64,000 bases of DNA from Clostridium manihotivorum (GTDB lineage: Bacteria; Bacillota; Clostridia; Clostridiales; Clostridiaceae): the NCBI RefSeq assembly GCF_004015185.1, contig NZ_CP025746.1, positions 5,907,776 to 5,971,775 on the forward strand, written 5' to 3'. The notes under the pieces are model-generated. The model saw only the letters and a list, made by a program, of their open reading frames with translations. It searched no databases and was not told the origin of the DNA. Positions 36,767 to 46,801 of this stretch are shown in pieces (the first letter of the stretch is position 1; every line of letters begins with the position of its first letter). The translations under genes and the position numbers were made by a program.

Positions 36767-37777
36767 TTATTGTATTATAACCCAAATATCATTTTTTATC
36801 TTTTCAAAGACTTCATAAGGGAGATACATATAGCCCTTATCCGCAAAGGTTGTTCCCCAAGAATTTCTTAATATAAAGTATCCGTTATTCTTTCTTCTTT
36901 TTTTAATCATACTGCATATACTATTAAGACTACCTTGCTTTTGCGAATTATTGTCCACATATCCAACTAGAAGAACAGCATGACCACCAAGCATTTTTTC
37001 AAAAACACCAGGCATAGGAACAAAACCATCTTTTCCTACATTCTCAAAACTTTCATATACTGTAATTCCTAAAAGAACTGGTAAAGAGCTTGCCAACGCT
37101 TGCTTTACTTCCTCTAAAGAGGTTATTCTATGGTAGGAGTTAATAGTATATTGCAAAGCATTTTGGTCTGCTGCTACCGAAGGTATATCCGTAAACTTAC
37201 TTATATCGTAAGGATAAAAACTTTCTTCACATATTCCACTATTTTTTAATGCTACACATATATCCCTAATAGAAGCTCCACTATCTTCATCTACAGTGCC
37301 TTGAATAAGTCTTTCTTTGTAATATAGAAAAAGCCTCGAAAGCTCAACTCTATTATTAATAAAATACTCTTTATTGGCACATCCAGCATTGGCAGTACAG
37401 GAACCTAATTCTCCTTGTTCATATATGGGTGGCATCTTTTCCCTTAAATCAACTGATTTAGGCAATTCTAAAGCCTTTACTAATGGATGGTCTTTAAAAT
37501 AATAATCTCTGTTATCAAACTTATCTTCTTTTAAAACATATTTTCTCTTAATGTTATTATCATTATTTGAAGATCTTTTGTCGTCTTTATATCCACGTTC
37601 CTCAGTTGTAGGATTATTAATAATACCTAAGAGAACAAGTATACCTAAAACAGCAGTTACAAGCTCGCTGTAGTTACTTGGCAGTATATCTAATCCAAAA
37701 GTTTTTAATATAATTGGAATTAGTGCTAAAACCGATACCCACAATCCATAGTTTTTTAATCTAGATTTAATATCCAT
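36767..37777 (-). CDS. Papain-family cysteine peptidase fused to a phage-holin-like membrane segment
   Basis: 336 residues. Residues 1-60 (NYGLWVSVLALIPIILKTFG, two helices, ending GIINNPTTEERG) look like a phi-LC3/LLH-type holin. After a charged linker comes a C1 peptidase: catalytic Cys127 in GELGSCTANA, His266 in GGHAVLLVGY and Asn305 in RNSWGTTFADKGY. No propeptide or signal peptide is evident. The holin-like end should anchor it in the membrane; which side the peptidase faces is unclear. GGAGG precedes the start. Its substrates may be envelope proteins or spore-coat material; none can be named. Confidence 0.8.
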   Translation of the reverse strand: MDIKSRLKNYGLWVSVLALIPIILKTFGLDILPSNYSELVTAVLGILVLLGIINNPTTEERGYKDDKRSSNNDNNIKRKYVLKEDKFDNRDYYFKDHPLVKALELPKSVDLREKMPPIYEQGELGSCTANAGCANKEYFINNRVELSRLFLYYKERLIQGTVDEDSGASIRDICVALKNSGICEESFYPYDISKFTDIPSVAADQNALQYTINSYHRITSLEEVKQALASSLPVLLGITVYESFENVGKDGFVPMPGVFEKMLGGHAVLLVGYVDNNSQKQGSLNSICSMIKKRRKNNGYFILRNSWGTTFADKGYMYLPYEVFEKIKNDIWVIIQ

Positions 37778-38225
37778 TTTAATCCTCCGTTTATTATATT
37801 CTTAAGTCTAGCTTGTACAAAATTAAATGACTTAAAAATCTACCTGTTAAGTTAAAATTTCTTATGCCAAAACATATTCAAATCTAAAAATGACCTTTAA
37901 AAATATTTAATTTAAAAGACTCTTTCTCTTTTGTATAACACATTTATATATACTATTTTCTTAGAACTATATCTGCTACTAATAATAAAACTATTTTTAA
38001 ATAACCTACTAAGAAATAATTTAACTTCTTGTTTAACTCATATACACAATAGGTAATTACTTATAACTTCATATTATAAATAGAAAAAATACAATCAAAT
38101 TACTAGCTATTCTATAAAATAAATTATCTCATTATGGAAATCAATAATATGTGAGGGATGTAAACTTCAAGTTTCAAAAGATTGTTCAATATTTATAATT
38201 AACTAATGAGGAAGGTGTTTGTATT
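37778..38225. other. AT-rich gap upstream of the spore-protein gene
   Basis: No gene, hairpin or repeat was found in these 448 bases. The last 100 should contain the promoter of the small spore-protein gene, possibly forespore-type, but a sigma-G match could not be fixed by eye. Confidence 0.4.
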
Positions 38226-38420
38226 ATGAAAGAGATCATTAATGAATTAAACACAAAGTCAGAACAAGCGAAAGAGTTAGGAATAGAACTTCCAGATGAT
38301 GGTTACTGGGGAAATACTAGCTCAAAGGTTTGTGGAATGATAGGCGGCGCAGAAGGCGGCAACTTCACTAAAAATGCAGTGCAAGCCTTCGAAGAAAGGT
38401 TGTCTAACAAGAATAAATAA
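38226..38420 (+). CDS. Divergent alpha/beta-type small acid-soluble spore protein
   Basis: 64 residues. AKELGIELPDDGYWGNTSSK and then GMIGGAEGGNFTKNAVQAF follow the SASP plan (ELG...GYWGN.TSR..G.VGG...K). These proteins coat and protect spore DNA and are degraded at germination. It differs in having Cys in KVCGMIGG, an extra Gly-Gly, and few basic residues in the second helix, so DNA binding may be altered. GAGGAAGG lies upstream of the ATG. Since an ABC exporter follows on the other strand, a double-glycine leader peptide was considered; the SASP motifs argue against it. Confidence 0.72.
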   Translation: MKEIINELNTKSEQAKELGIELPDDGYWGNTSSKVCGMIGGAEGGNFTKNAVQAFEERLSNKNK

Positions 38421-38421
38421 T

Positions 38422-38458
38422 AAGAAATCGCTAATGAAGCTTTCATTAGCGATTTCTT
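38422..38458. terminator. Bidirectional terminator between SASP and ABC exporter
   Basis: Perfect 17-bp arms, AAGAAATCGCTAATGAA and its complement, separated by a 3-base loop. It serves the two convergent transcripts. Confidence 0.85.
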
Positions 38459-38463
38459 ATTAA

Positions 38464-39183
38464 CTATATAGCTGTTATATTCGTCAGTCTATCTGATATT
38501 ACTTGTCCATCCAAAATATCAATACGCCTTTTACAGTAGGCTGCTACATTCTCATCATGAGTTACTATAATGACAGTCTTGCCTTTTTTATTTATGTCTA
38601 CTAGAAGATTCATAACTTCTTTACCAGTCTTTTGATCTAATGCTCCTGTGGGCTCATCTGCTATTATAATTTCAGGCTCTCCAATCAAAGCTCTTGCGAT
38701 AGCAACCCTTTGCTGTTGACCTCCTGAAAGTTGATATGGATGTTTAAATCTATGTTCTTTTATTCCAAGGGCCTCTAACATATTTAAGACTCTACAATTT
38801 ATTTCTTTTCTTGACAGCTTATCTTTTCTCTTACAGTACAGGTTTTTATATATCAAAGGTAATTCTATATTATCTTGTACTGTGTACTCATCAATCAAAG
38901 CAAACTGCTGGAATATAAACCCTATTCTCTCATTCCTAGTCTTAGCAAGTTCTAAACTTCCTAGTTTTTCTACGGACTTATCATTGATTAGATACTCTCC
39001 TGAGGTAGGTTCATCTAAACACCCCAAGATATTGAGCATGGTACTTTTTCCTGATCCAGAAGGCCCCATTATGGCAATCATCTCTCCTTCAGATATCTCT
39101 AAAGATATACTATCTAAAGCCATAGTGACAGTACCGTACGTAACATACTTCTTTACTATGTCTTTTATATTAACTTGGCTCAT
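38464..39183 (-). CDS. MacB/LolD-type ABC exporter ATP-binding protein
   Basis: 239 residues. Walker A GPSGSGKSTM, signature LSGGQQQRVAIARAL and Walker B IIADEPTGALD are intact, and the D-loop is followed by the switch His in VTHDENVAAYC. The LolD/MacB group drives mechanotransmission exporters for antimicrobial peptides or lipoproteins. The ATG at 39183 is preferred, with AAGGAG 9 bases upstream. It is the last gene of a set with two FtsX-type permeases. No two-component pair is adjacent, unlike BceAB systems. Confidence 0.9.
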   Translation of the reverse strand: MSQVNIKDIVKKYVTYGTVTMALDSISLEISEGEMIAIMGPSGSGKSTMLNILGCLDEPTSGEYLINDKSVEKLGSLELAKTRNERIGFIFQQFALIDEYTVQDNIELPLIYKNLYCKRKDKLSRKEINCRVLNMLEALGIKEHRFKHPYQLSGGQQQRVAIARALIGEPEIIIADEPTGALDQKTGKEVMNLLVDINKKGKTVIIVTHDENVAAYCKRRIDILDGQVISDRLTNITAI

Positions 39184-39225
39184 ATATTTCAACTCCTTCT
39201 ACACCTGTAAACTTTAGTTTTTTTA

Positions 39226-40482
39226 CTAATCAACCTTTATAAACTCTATAATATTCAGTTTAAAAGTTTTAATAACTAAGGGGATTGTTGATAACAACAT
39301 AAAACTTATTACCATAGATGAAGCTACAAACACAACATGCATGCTAATTAGCATTTGAGGTACAATTTTCTCAACCCCCTTAGCCATAGTCAGTGAAATA
39401 ATTTCAGAAACAAGGTACAGAAAAAGTAATTCTCCACCAAGCATAATAGCTATATTACTCTTTTTAGCACCTATTGCAAATCTTATTCCAATCTCTCTTT
39501 TACGCTTTAACAATGTAGAAAGGGATACGCTAATAATTCCAAAAGATGATAATAAAAGCATTATTACTCCATAAAAAAAACCTGCGTAGTTCCTTTGCCC
39601 ATCTCTTTTTATGTTTCTGTAATAATCTTTTGCATTATCAAGGGATATCTTATGAGTTTTTATTTTCTCCGTATAATCTTTTTCAATTTGTTTAATATCT
39701 GCTTTACTTTTTACTGTAACTAATACATTAAGAAAAATCTCCTTATCTACTGCCCTTTGATCACTTGGAAGTTTTGCGCCTATAGTTACATAGCCATTAT
39801 TCTCTAACCCAATATCGAAGGTTCCAGGCTCAAAACCTGTAGGCATATTGGGATCTAAGATTCCAATAATCTTATATTTTATTGGCTTAAATGTTTTGTA
39901 ATCTAACGCTCCTGGTAGCTCCACTATTGATCCTATCGGATTAAGCTTTTCTAATGGTGGACCTATTAGCAATGGAATAGCTTCAGTATCATCTGCTTTC
40001 TTATATCTTTTATAATACTGAGTAAAATTTTCACCTTTTATGACCTTATAATCAAATAGCTTTGTTGCTGGCTTATCCTCAAATATAGCAAGCAAATTTA
40101 AGACATTAGCCTTTATTTCATTAGGATTATTTATACTTGGCTTTAATACATCACCAAAAAGCCTTCCTACAGTATCTACTCTATTGTCATTGCTTGCAAT
40201 TTCATATATTTTACTGGTGGGCGTAACATCCGGCTCATACTTATGAGTAAAACTAAACCTTGTAAGGTTATAATCATCTTTATTTGCAATATTACTTGAA
40301 GATACTGTATAGTAATCTTTATTAATAACAGCTATTCCTTTATTTGCAAAGGTACTATAATACTCTATCCTTCCAGAAACCATAAGAATTATGAAAAAAC
40401 TTAGAGTTAATTCAACTATCATAAGTATGTTTCTCTTTTTCTGTGTTTTTAGGGATTTCCAGATTATCAATATTAATTCCAT
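39226..40482 (-). CDS. FtsX-like permease of the ABC exporter (second subunit)
   Basis: 418 residues. One N-terminal helix (about 18-37), a large extracellular part of about 250 residues, then three C-terminal helices with the conserved KRKREIGIRFAIGAKKSNI segment. This is the MacB/FtsX plan. AGGAG lies 7 bases before the ATG. It follows the other permease by 13 bases. Together with it and the ATPase it should form a heterodimeric mechanotransmission exporter; substrate unknown. Confidence 0.87.
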   Translation of the reverse strand: MELILIIWKSLKTQKKRNILMIVELTLSFFIILMVSGRIEYYSTFANKGIAVINKDYYTVSSSNIANKDDYNLTRFSFTHKYEPDVTPTSKIYEIASNDNRVDTVGRLFGDVLKPSINNPNEIKANVLNLLAIFEDKPATKLFDYKVIKGENFTQYYKRYKKADDTEAIPLLIGPPLEKLNPIGSIVELPGALDYKTFKPIKYKIIGILDPNMPTGFEPGTFDIGLENNGYVTIGAKLPSDQRAVDKEIFLNVLVTVKSKADIKQIEKDYTEKIKTHKISLDNAKDYYRNIKRDGQRNYAGFFYGVIMLLLSSFGIISVSLSTLLKRKREIGIRFAIGAKKSNIAIMLGGELLFLYLVSEIISLTMAKGVEKIVPQMLISMHVVFVASSMVISFMLLSTIPLVIKTFKLNIIEFIKVD

Positions 40483-40495
40483 CTCTATTCTCCTA

Positions 40496-41656
40496 CTAGT
40501 TTACTTTTACTGCATCCGCTGGACTCATTTCAAGAGTCTTCTTTACAGGAATTAAGGAGGCAAAGTATCCTATAAATATTGCTAGAAATAAACTTACGCA
40601 AAGATTAATCCACGATAAGTTAAAAGTAAATCTATAGTTATTCACGACTGGTTCAACAACCTTGAACAAAATACCTTGTACTAAAACAGAAATCAGTGAA
40701 GATATTGCTGCAACTAGAAGCATATCTTTTTCTATACTTTTCTTTATATATCTATCATTTGCTCCAAGTGCTTTTTTTATAGAGATCTCTTTTTTTCTAC
40801 CATCTATCCAAAAAATAGAGATACTAATTATATTTATAAGTGCTACAATAAGCAATGGTAAGCTTACCAATACCACATCCACTATCACCTCATCAAACGA
40901 TACCTTAAGATTTACATTAGCTTGAACATCGTACTTAAAATCGCTATTAAACTTTTTGCTAGTACTATCTATCAGCGGTTTTACATTCTTCTCATTAACT
41001 CTGTATAGAATATTTATATTTAATTGACTCTCTTCGCCACTTCTTGATATAACTTGTTGATTTAATTTAGTTATATAGGTATCTGGAATGGAACCAATTG
41101 GTATATAAATTGCTCTATCAAAATTTGTATCCATATACTTTCTTCCTAATATACCTATTACTTCATAACTCATACCGTAAAAACTTACAAAATCTCCTGT
41201 CTTCAATTTTAAATCTTCAGCCAATCCAATTCCCAATAACAACTTTTTATCATTTTTCTTGCACTCATTCGGAGTAATAAACCTCCCTGAGTATAATGCA
41301 GGCTGCCAATCCGGTTTATTTTCATAGTAAAATGGAACCACTTCTCCTTCAATGACCTTATTGCCATTTCTTACTTCTTCATTGTCCAATCTAAGTATGT
41401 CAACTTCAGCAGTCTTTCCTAAAGCCCTCAAGACATCTAAGGTGTTAGTATCGTATTTTTCCTTTGTTTTATTATATAAATACATTGCTGTACGACTTTC
41501 AAGCTTTCCGAAATTGGATTCATTGAACTCAAAAATCTTTTTTTGAACTCCGCTTATTAATGCAGATGTAACCAATATAGAAATAACATAGCCCAGAATT
41601 ATTATAAATAACTGTACAGGTCTGTTTTTCCAACTTCCTAACATATTTTTTAGCAT
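40496..41656 (-). CDS. FtsX-like permease of the ABC exporter (first subunit)
   Basis: 386 residues with the same plan: helix near residue 20, extracellular domain to about 245, then three helices with GRKKEISIKKALGANDRYI. Ending KKTLEMSPADAVKVN is typical of this family. The ATG at 41656 is used, with GGGGA 6 bases upstream; a GTG at 41662 is the alternative. It is the first gene of the exporter operon and is separated from the upstream kinase by a terminator. Confidence 0.87.
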   Translation of the reverse strand: MLKNMLGSWKNRPVQLFIIILGYVISILVTSALISGVQKKIFEFNESNFGKLESRTAMYLYNKTKEKYDTNTLDVLRALGKTAEVDILRLDNEEVRNGNKVIEGEVVPFYYENKPDWQPALYSGRFITPNECKKNDKKLLLGIGLAEDLKLKTGDFVSFYGMSYEVIGILGRKYMDTNFDRAIYIPIGSIPDTYITKLNQQVISRSGEESQLNINILYRVNEKNVKPLIDSTSKKFNSDFKYDVQANVNLKVSFDEVIVDVVLVSLPLLIVALINIISISIFWIDGRKKEISIKKALGANDRYIKKSIEKDMLLVAAISSLISVLVQGILFKVVEPVVNNYRFTFNLSWINLCVSLFLAIFIGYFASLIPVKKTLEMSPADAVKVN

Positions 41657-41780
41657 AACCACTCCCCATTCTTTAAAGCCTATATACCGTTTACAATATC
41701 ATACATTTAATTATTGCGCATGCGGTTGCACAATTCAATTAATTTCATTCGCACCTTTTTACAAAATACTACATTAAGGA

Positions 41781-41814
41781 AAAAATCACTAATGAATTCA
41801 CATTAGTGATTTTT
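41781..41814. terminator. Terminator of the MASE3 kinase gene
   Basis: AAATCACTAATG pairs with CATTAGTGATTT around 6 bases, with A-rich and T-rich flanks, overlapping the kinase stop at 41814. Confidence 0.8.
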
Positions 41815-44048
41815 TATACAATATCATCCAAATCTTCTTCTATATATGGAATTATAATAGTAAATGTAGTTCCTATCCCAAGTTCACTTTCAACCTCTAT
41901 CCTACCCCTATGCTCATCTATTATATTAAAACAAGCACTTAATCCTAATCCCGTTCCATTTTTCTTAGTAGATAAAAATGGTGTTCCTAACTTTTTAACC
42001 ATGTCTTTAGGTATTCCATCCCCATTGTCAGATATACTTATAAATATTTCCTTATTAGCTTCTCTTATTCCACTTTTTATAAGTAAAACAGGATGTAGTG
42101 AGTTATCCATGGCTTCTACAGCATTCTTACATATATTAAGCATAACTTGCCTAATTTGAGTTTCATCACAAAGTATGTACCTTTCATCATATTTTAAATC
42201 TAGAATTAGCTCAACACCTCTCATAAGAGAAGAGGTTTCAAGTATACCTCTCATAGATTCAATTAAATCAATAAAAGCTACCTCTAAAAATTCTGTTTCT
42301 TTTGGTTTAGATAAACTTAAAAACCCACTTATTATCCTATTTACTTCATCTGTACTAATATTAATCTTTTTTGCATATTCCTTTATCCTTACATCATTTG
42401 CATAAAGTTCAATTAGCTGACTGCTTCCCTTAATCGTTGTTAAGAAGTTTCTAGTTTCATGGATTATAGTTGCTCCCATCTGCCCTATGGTTGCTAGTTT
42501 TTCTTGATTGATCAATTTTTGTTGTTTCTCTTTTTCTTGAGTTATATCTCTGAAAATACAAACAGCGCCAATTTTCTCATCGTCAATATTTCGTATCACC
42601 GAGCAAGTTCCGCCTATCTCCCTCTCCAGATTATCCTTAAAAAATATTGACCCTTCATATCGTTTACCAACTACTTTTCCAGCTTCTAGCACTTCAGAAA
42701 AGCTTGTTTCATTGAATCCAACGCTTTTTTTAAATTCCTCCAAGCTTAGCCCTATAAGGCTTCTGCTTTGTACTTCGAATAAATCACCATAATGCTCATT
42801 GTAAGCAGTTATCTTCTCATTAGCATCTAAAATCATTACTGGAGCAGATATAGAATTCAAAATCACTTGAGTTTGCAAATGCAAATTATCTATTTCCTGT
42901 TCTTGCTTTACATCCTTAAGCAACACAAGAACTCCATTTTTTATTTTATGTGCGTTTACAATGACTCTTACAAGTTCCTTATCCCCATTAATGTAGGTTC
43001 TAATAAGATTGGTTGCTCCCTTTTCACATTTCCTAACTATATTAGCAATTGTATCTTCTTTTTCATCACCCAATCTTGGTAGAATCTCTAATAGCTTATT
43101 ATCACCAATTCCTACAATCTTTTCCTTAGAACACTTAAATAATTCTACAAACTTATCATTTACAAAATCTATTTTATTATTATTATCATAGGTATGTATA
43201 GGCATTGGTACAGCATTAAGAATATCTGCCAGTCTTTGATTGGTCTCCATCATCCTAACATATGGATATCTTATTACACTTGAAAATACGCCCTTATAAA
43301 GGAAGTAGTAACTTACAATCTTCAATATATGTCCTAATACCATAAAAAAAGAGTTTATATCTTTATATAATGCAAGACATGCCTCAGAGGGAATTATCAT
43401 AGCAACACACAAAAATATATAGGTAAACCTTATCAAGTAGTTTTCTTCCAGCCTTCCACTTAATTTTTTCAGTGTGAATAAGGCTAATCCTATTACTAAT
43501 AACTCTAGTAATACCTTAAAGAAAGTAATACCTTTCTCATCATATAAAACAGGGATATCCCAATAGCCAAGCCTACATATATAGAAAACTATAATTCCGC
43601 TCGATATAGTAATAATCAAACCTAAATATCTATTGTTATTTTTTTTAAAGGGTTTATAAGAGAAAATTAATAAGGTCATCATCTGTATTAGACGGGCTAA
43701 CATCCAGTATCTTGCGGTTAGATTTGAGTTTATGATATCATTTATTATGAGATACTTATAATAGTGAGCGTGTATTAAATCTAAAATTGCTACAATTAAA
43801 AATCCGAATCCTAATATTATGTTCACTTCATTTTCCATCTCAATCTGGTACCAAACGATTAAGAATATAGCCACACCAACTACTGCAGTTATTATTTCTA
43901 AAATTGAGTGAATTATCTCTTTATCTTCTCCCCAATATCCTTTCCAAATTATAAAAGCTAATATTAGAGAAATCAGAACTGAATAAATTATATAGGTAAA
44001 AATAGTCTTGTAAATCGCATAGTTTTTAGTTTTACATAAATTGTTCAT
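41814..44048 (-). CDS. Membrane histidine kinase with MASE3 and two PAS domains
   Basis: 744 residues. A MASE3-type membrane domain of about eight helices (residues 15-255; landmark FLIVAILDLIHAHYYKYL) precedes a PAS domain (ILNAVPMPIHTYD) and a second PAS (ILNSISAPVMILD). The kinase core has the phospho-His in TIIHETRNFLTTIKG, the N box MLNICKNAVEAM, and DNGDGIPKDM and GTGLGLSACFNII. The layout resembles sporulation-type orphan kinases that feed Spo0A directly in clostridia. No response regulator is adjacent, which fits an orphan kinase. The membrane signal is unknown. Confidence 0.9.
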   Translation of the reverse strand: MNNLCKTKNYAIYKTIFTYIIYSVLISLILAFIIWKGYWGEDKEIIHSILEIITAVVGVAIFLIVWYQIEMENEVNIILGFGFLIVAILDLIHAHYYKYLIINDIINSNLTARYWMLARLIQMMTLLIFSYKPFKKNNNRYLGLIITISSGIIVFYICRLGYWDIPVLYDEKGITFFKVLLELLVIGLALFTLKKLSGRLEENYLIRFTYIFLCVAMIIPSEACLALYKDINSFFMVLGHILKIVSYYFLYKGVFSSVIRYPYVRMMETNQRLADILNAVPMPIHTYDNNNKIDFVNDKFVELFKCSKEKIVGIGDNKLLEILPRLGDEKEDTIANIVRKCEKGATNLIRTYINGDKELVRVIVNAHKIKNGVLVLLKDVKQEQEIDNLHLQTQVILNSISAPVMILDANEKITAYNEHYGDLFEVQSRSLIGLSLEEFKKSVGFNETSFSEVLEAGKVVGKRYEGSIFFKDNLEREIGGTCSVIRNIDDEKIGAVCIFRDITQEKEKQQKLINQEKLATIGQMGATIIHETRNFLTTIKGSSQLIELYANDVRIKEYAKKINISTDEVNRIISGFLSLSKPKETEFLEVAFIDLIESMRGILETSSLMRGVELILDLKYDERYILCDETQIRQVMLNICKNAVEAMDNSLHPVLLIKSGIREANKEIFISISDNGDGIPKDMVKKLGTPFLSTKKNGTGLGLSACFNIIDEHRGRIEVESELGIGTTFTIIIPYIEEDLDDIV

Positions 44049-44252
44049 AGCCGCGCCCCCAAATTCGACTCGTTTCCTAAAACTATAAATATTTATGGCA
44101 TAATTCTCATAGTTATATTGAAAATTATACCATAAATATTTAAGGAATAAATGTGAAATTTCATAATAATCATAATTTTTTCACATATAATTAGAGTTTT
44201 GTACTTGCTTTATAGATATCATCAAATATACTACAATTCTTACCAAAACCTA

Positions 44253-44291
44253 ACCATAGGGTGCAGTAAAAATCAGTTTAAACCCTATGGT
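44253..44291 (-). terminator. Hairpin downstream of the GGDEF-HD-GYP gene
   Basis: Perfect 10-bp arms ACCATAGGGT and ACCCTATGGT around a 19-base loop, 54 bases after the stop. The T-run is weak. Confidence 0.6.
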
Positions 44292-44344
44292 GATTCCAGC
44301 ACTATTCATTAGCACCAATATACTGTTATAATCACTTTTTATAA

Positions 44345-46768
44345 CTATATTAGCTCTTCCCTCTCTAATAACTTTAAAAACTCCTCTACTAAAATCGGAT
44401 CAAACTGTTTTGACGAACATCTTTTTAATTCCTCAACAGCATACTCAATGTCCTTAGCTTCCTTGTATTCTCTTTTATGAGTCATTACATCAAAGGAATC
44501 AACAACATTTATTATTCTAGCTAACAGAGGTATTTCTTCACCCTTCCATCCATTTGGATAGCCTGTCCCATCGTATCTTTCATGGTGAGCTAGTATTTCA
44601 TCTGCTATATGAGATAATTCAGGAGTTGACTTTGCTATCCTATATCCTATTTCAGTATGAGTTTTCATAATCTCCCACTCATCATTTGTAAGTTTACCAG
44701 GCTTTAATAATATATGCTCAGGAATTCCTATCTTCCCTATATCATGAAGAAGTCCTAGAAGTTCTAATTCATCTAACTTATCTTTTGATAATCCCAAACT
44801 AGTTCCTAACTTAAAGCTCAGCTCTTTAATTCTCATAGTATGTTCTTCAGTTTCACTGTGTTTCTCATGTAAAGTTCTTAATAATGAACTTGTAACTGCA
44901 TTTCTTGTACTCTTTTTCTCTATAAGTTTATTCCTATACATCCTTTTCTCTGCAACACTCATCACAGCCTCTGAATCCACATTCTCTTCATCCCTGTTAG
45001 CATAGCCTAATGCAATGCTAACATTTATAGGAAAGTCTTTTATACTATCACAAGCAACTTTTATTTTTGTAATTAATTCCTCTACATAATCCTTGCTCTT
45101 CCCCTTAATCAATATGACAAATTCGTCGCCTCCCCAGCGTGAGACAATATCGTCATTACTGCAAAGCCTCTTAAGTTCCTTACTTACATTGTATATTAAC
45201 TTATCTCCCTCTTTATGTCCTAGCGCATCATTGATAAGTTTTAAACCATTCACATCCCCCATTATTAAAAAGTATTTTTCGTAATGGTTTCTATCAAGTT
45301 CTTCAAGTTCTCTCTCCATAAATGCTCTGTTTTTTAAGCCTGTTAATTTATCTGAGTAGCTTAAGAACAATATATCTTCTTCATATTTTTTTCTTTCTGT
45401 TATGTTTATTAATACACTTATTAATCTAAGTGGTTTTCCTTCACCATCCCTACTTACAATCTTTCCACGTTGAGAAACCCAAACTATTTCTCCCATATCA
45501 TTAAACATTCTATAGGATATATCAAAAAAATCAGTGCTACTATTTAGTATGTCTTTATATCTCTTTCTTAAGTTTTCTAAGCATTCTGGATGTATCTTCG
45601 AAAAATGTTCATGAAATAATTCACGGTCATCTCCAGCTTCATAGCCTAAAGCCTGTTTCCACTCTTCATTTATATAAAGCCTACTTTCTTCTATATTTAG
45701 GTCAAAATACCCGTCCTTTGTTGCCTCCATCACAAGAGTAAACCTCTCATGCATGTCCTTAATATCAATATTAGCTAAGGCTAGTTCTTCAAGCATATTA
45801 TTTGTAGACTGTGCTATATGGCTAAACTCATCATTTCCATCAAGCATGATTCTTAAGTTAGTATCCTTTTTATTTGTTATATCTCCAATAAATGAATTCA
45901 ATACTTTAAGTCTTTTTAATACAAATCTATTTAATACAAATCTATCTATGAGTAAAACTATAAGCAATGCTACTATGTATAGACTGCCAAATATCATCAA
46001 ATAACTTAACCCAATATTATATAAATATCTTTCAATATCGATTGTAACTTCTATACTGTTATTGCCATTTATATCTTTTAAAAACTTAGAAGCAAGAATA
46101 TATCCATTATTCTTTATAGTTAATTCTTCTTTATTATTATAATCCTTTAACTTATCTAAAAACTTTATATTACTTTTACTTATTGTATTTATGTAATTTA
46201 TTAGTTCCTTATCTGCAACTCTGCCAATTATAAGCTTACCATTTGGTTTTGATCTTTCATCTGAAGTGGTGATAGGCGCTATAGATACTATATATAATTT
46301 ATTATTACTACTTATGACACCCTCCTTTGCCTCAATACTTGATGGGTTTATCTTACCTAAGTAACTTTTATTAAGTAATTTCTTCTCTATTTCACTTCTT
46401 TCTTCGTCTTCTAACAGATATGTTTTTTTATAAAACATATCATTGTTTTGATCTAGGTAATAAATAAAACTTACTTTAAGCTGCTGCATAGTGTTGTCCA
46501 CTATATTTTGTCTTATATACTCTTCATTTTTGTTCTCTAAAAAATTATAGGTTTCATCCCAATGAGCCCAATCCAGTGAGGTGCTTTTAATACTGTTTTC
46601 CTCTTTATTTAGTATTGAAGTTAACACATCAAAGGAATCATCCACAGTTTTACTTTCTATTTTATTAATGTATTTATCAATAACTAAATAAGAAACAACA
46701 TTTGTAAAAACGACAAAAAGTAAAAAGCTCATTATAGATATTATTAAAGTCTTTAACCTTACACTCAT
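44345..46768 (-). CDS. CHASE4-HAMP-PAS-GGDEF-HD-GYP cyclic-di-GMP enzyme
   Basis: 807 residues. Two membrane helices (about 8-30 and 245-270) enclose a CHASE4-type sensor (DWAHWDETYNFL). HAMP, PAS, GGDEF and HD-GYP domains follow. The GGDEF site is intact as WGGDEF, for cyclic-di-GMP synthesis. The HD-GYP domain has HDIGKIGIPE, the HHERYDGTGYP signature and the other metal ligands, for its breakdown. Which activity dominates cannot be told. It probably controls motility or biofilm. The AACGATTAATCGTT palindrome lies 34 bases before the start, shared with the chemoreceptor gene at 35.9 kb. Confidence 0.92.
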   Translation of the reverse strand: MSVRLKTLIISIMSFLLFVVFTNVVSYLVIDKYINKIESKTVDDSFDVLTSILNKEENSIKSTSLDWAHWDETYNFLENKNEEYIRQNIVDNTMQQLKVSFIYYLDQNNDMFYKKTYLLEDEERSEIEKKLLNKSYLGKINPSSIEAKEGVISSNNKLYIVSIAPITTSDERSKPNGKLIIGRVADKELINYINTISKSNIKFLDKLKDYNNKEELTIKNNGYILASKFLKDINGNNSIEVTIDIERYLYNIGLSYLMIFGSLYIVALLIVLLIDRFVLNRFVLKRLKVLNSFIGDITNKKDTNLRIMLDGNDEFSHIAQSTNNMLEELALANIDIKDMHERFTLVMEATKDGYFDLNIEESRLYINEEWKQALGYEAGDDRELFHEHFSKIHPECLENLRKRYKDILNSSTDFFDISYRMFNDMGEIVWVSQRGKIVSRDGEGKPLRLISVLINITERKKYEEDILFLSYSDKLTGLKNRAFMERELEELDRNHYEKYFLIMGDVNGLKLINDALGHKEGDKLIYNVSKELKRLCSNDDIVSRWGGDEFVILIKGKSKDYVEELITKIKVACDSIKDFPINVSIALGYANRDEENVDSEAVMSVAEKRMYRNKLIEKKSTRNAVTSSLLRTLHEKHSETEEHTMRIKELSFKLGTSLGLSKDKLDELELLGLLHDIGKIGIPEHILLKPGKLTNDEWEIMKTHTEIGYRIAKSTPELSHIADEILAHHERYDGTGYPNGWKGEEIPLLARIINVVDSFDVMTHKREYKEAKDIEYAVEELKRCSSKQFDPILVEEFLKLLEREELI

Positions 46769-46801
46769 CGCTATCCTCTCCTAAATTAATCAATTCAGAC
46801 T

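Noticed and set aside
38226..38420. Double-glycine leader bacteriocin or RiPP precursor exported by the adjacent ABC transporter
   Set aside because: The GYWGNTSSK...GMIGG pattern fits small acid-soluble spore proteins better; the transporter is convergent, not in the same operon, and lacks a C39 peptidase domain.
38464..41656. BceAB-type bacitracin resistance system
   Set aside because: There are two separate FtsX-type permeases of about 400 residues rather than one ten-helix BceB, and no BceRS pair is adjacent.
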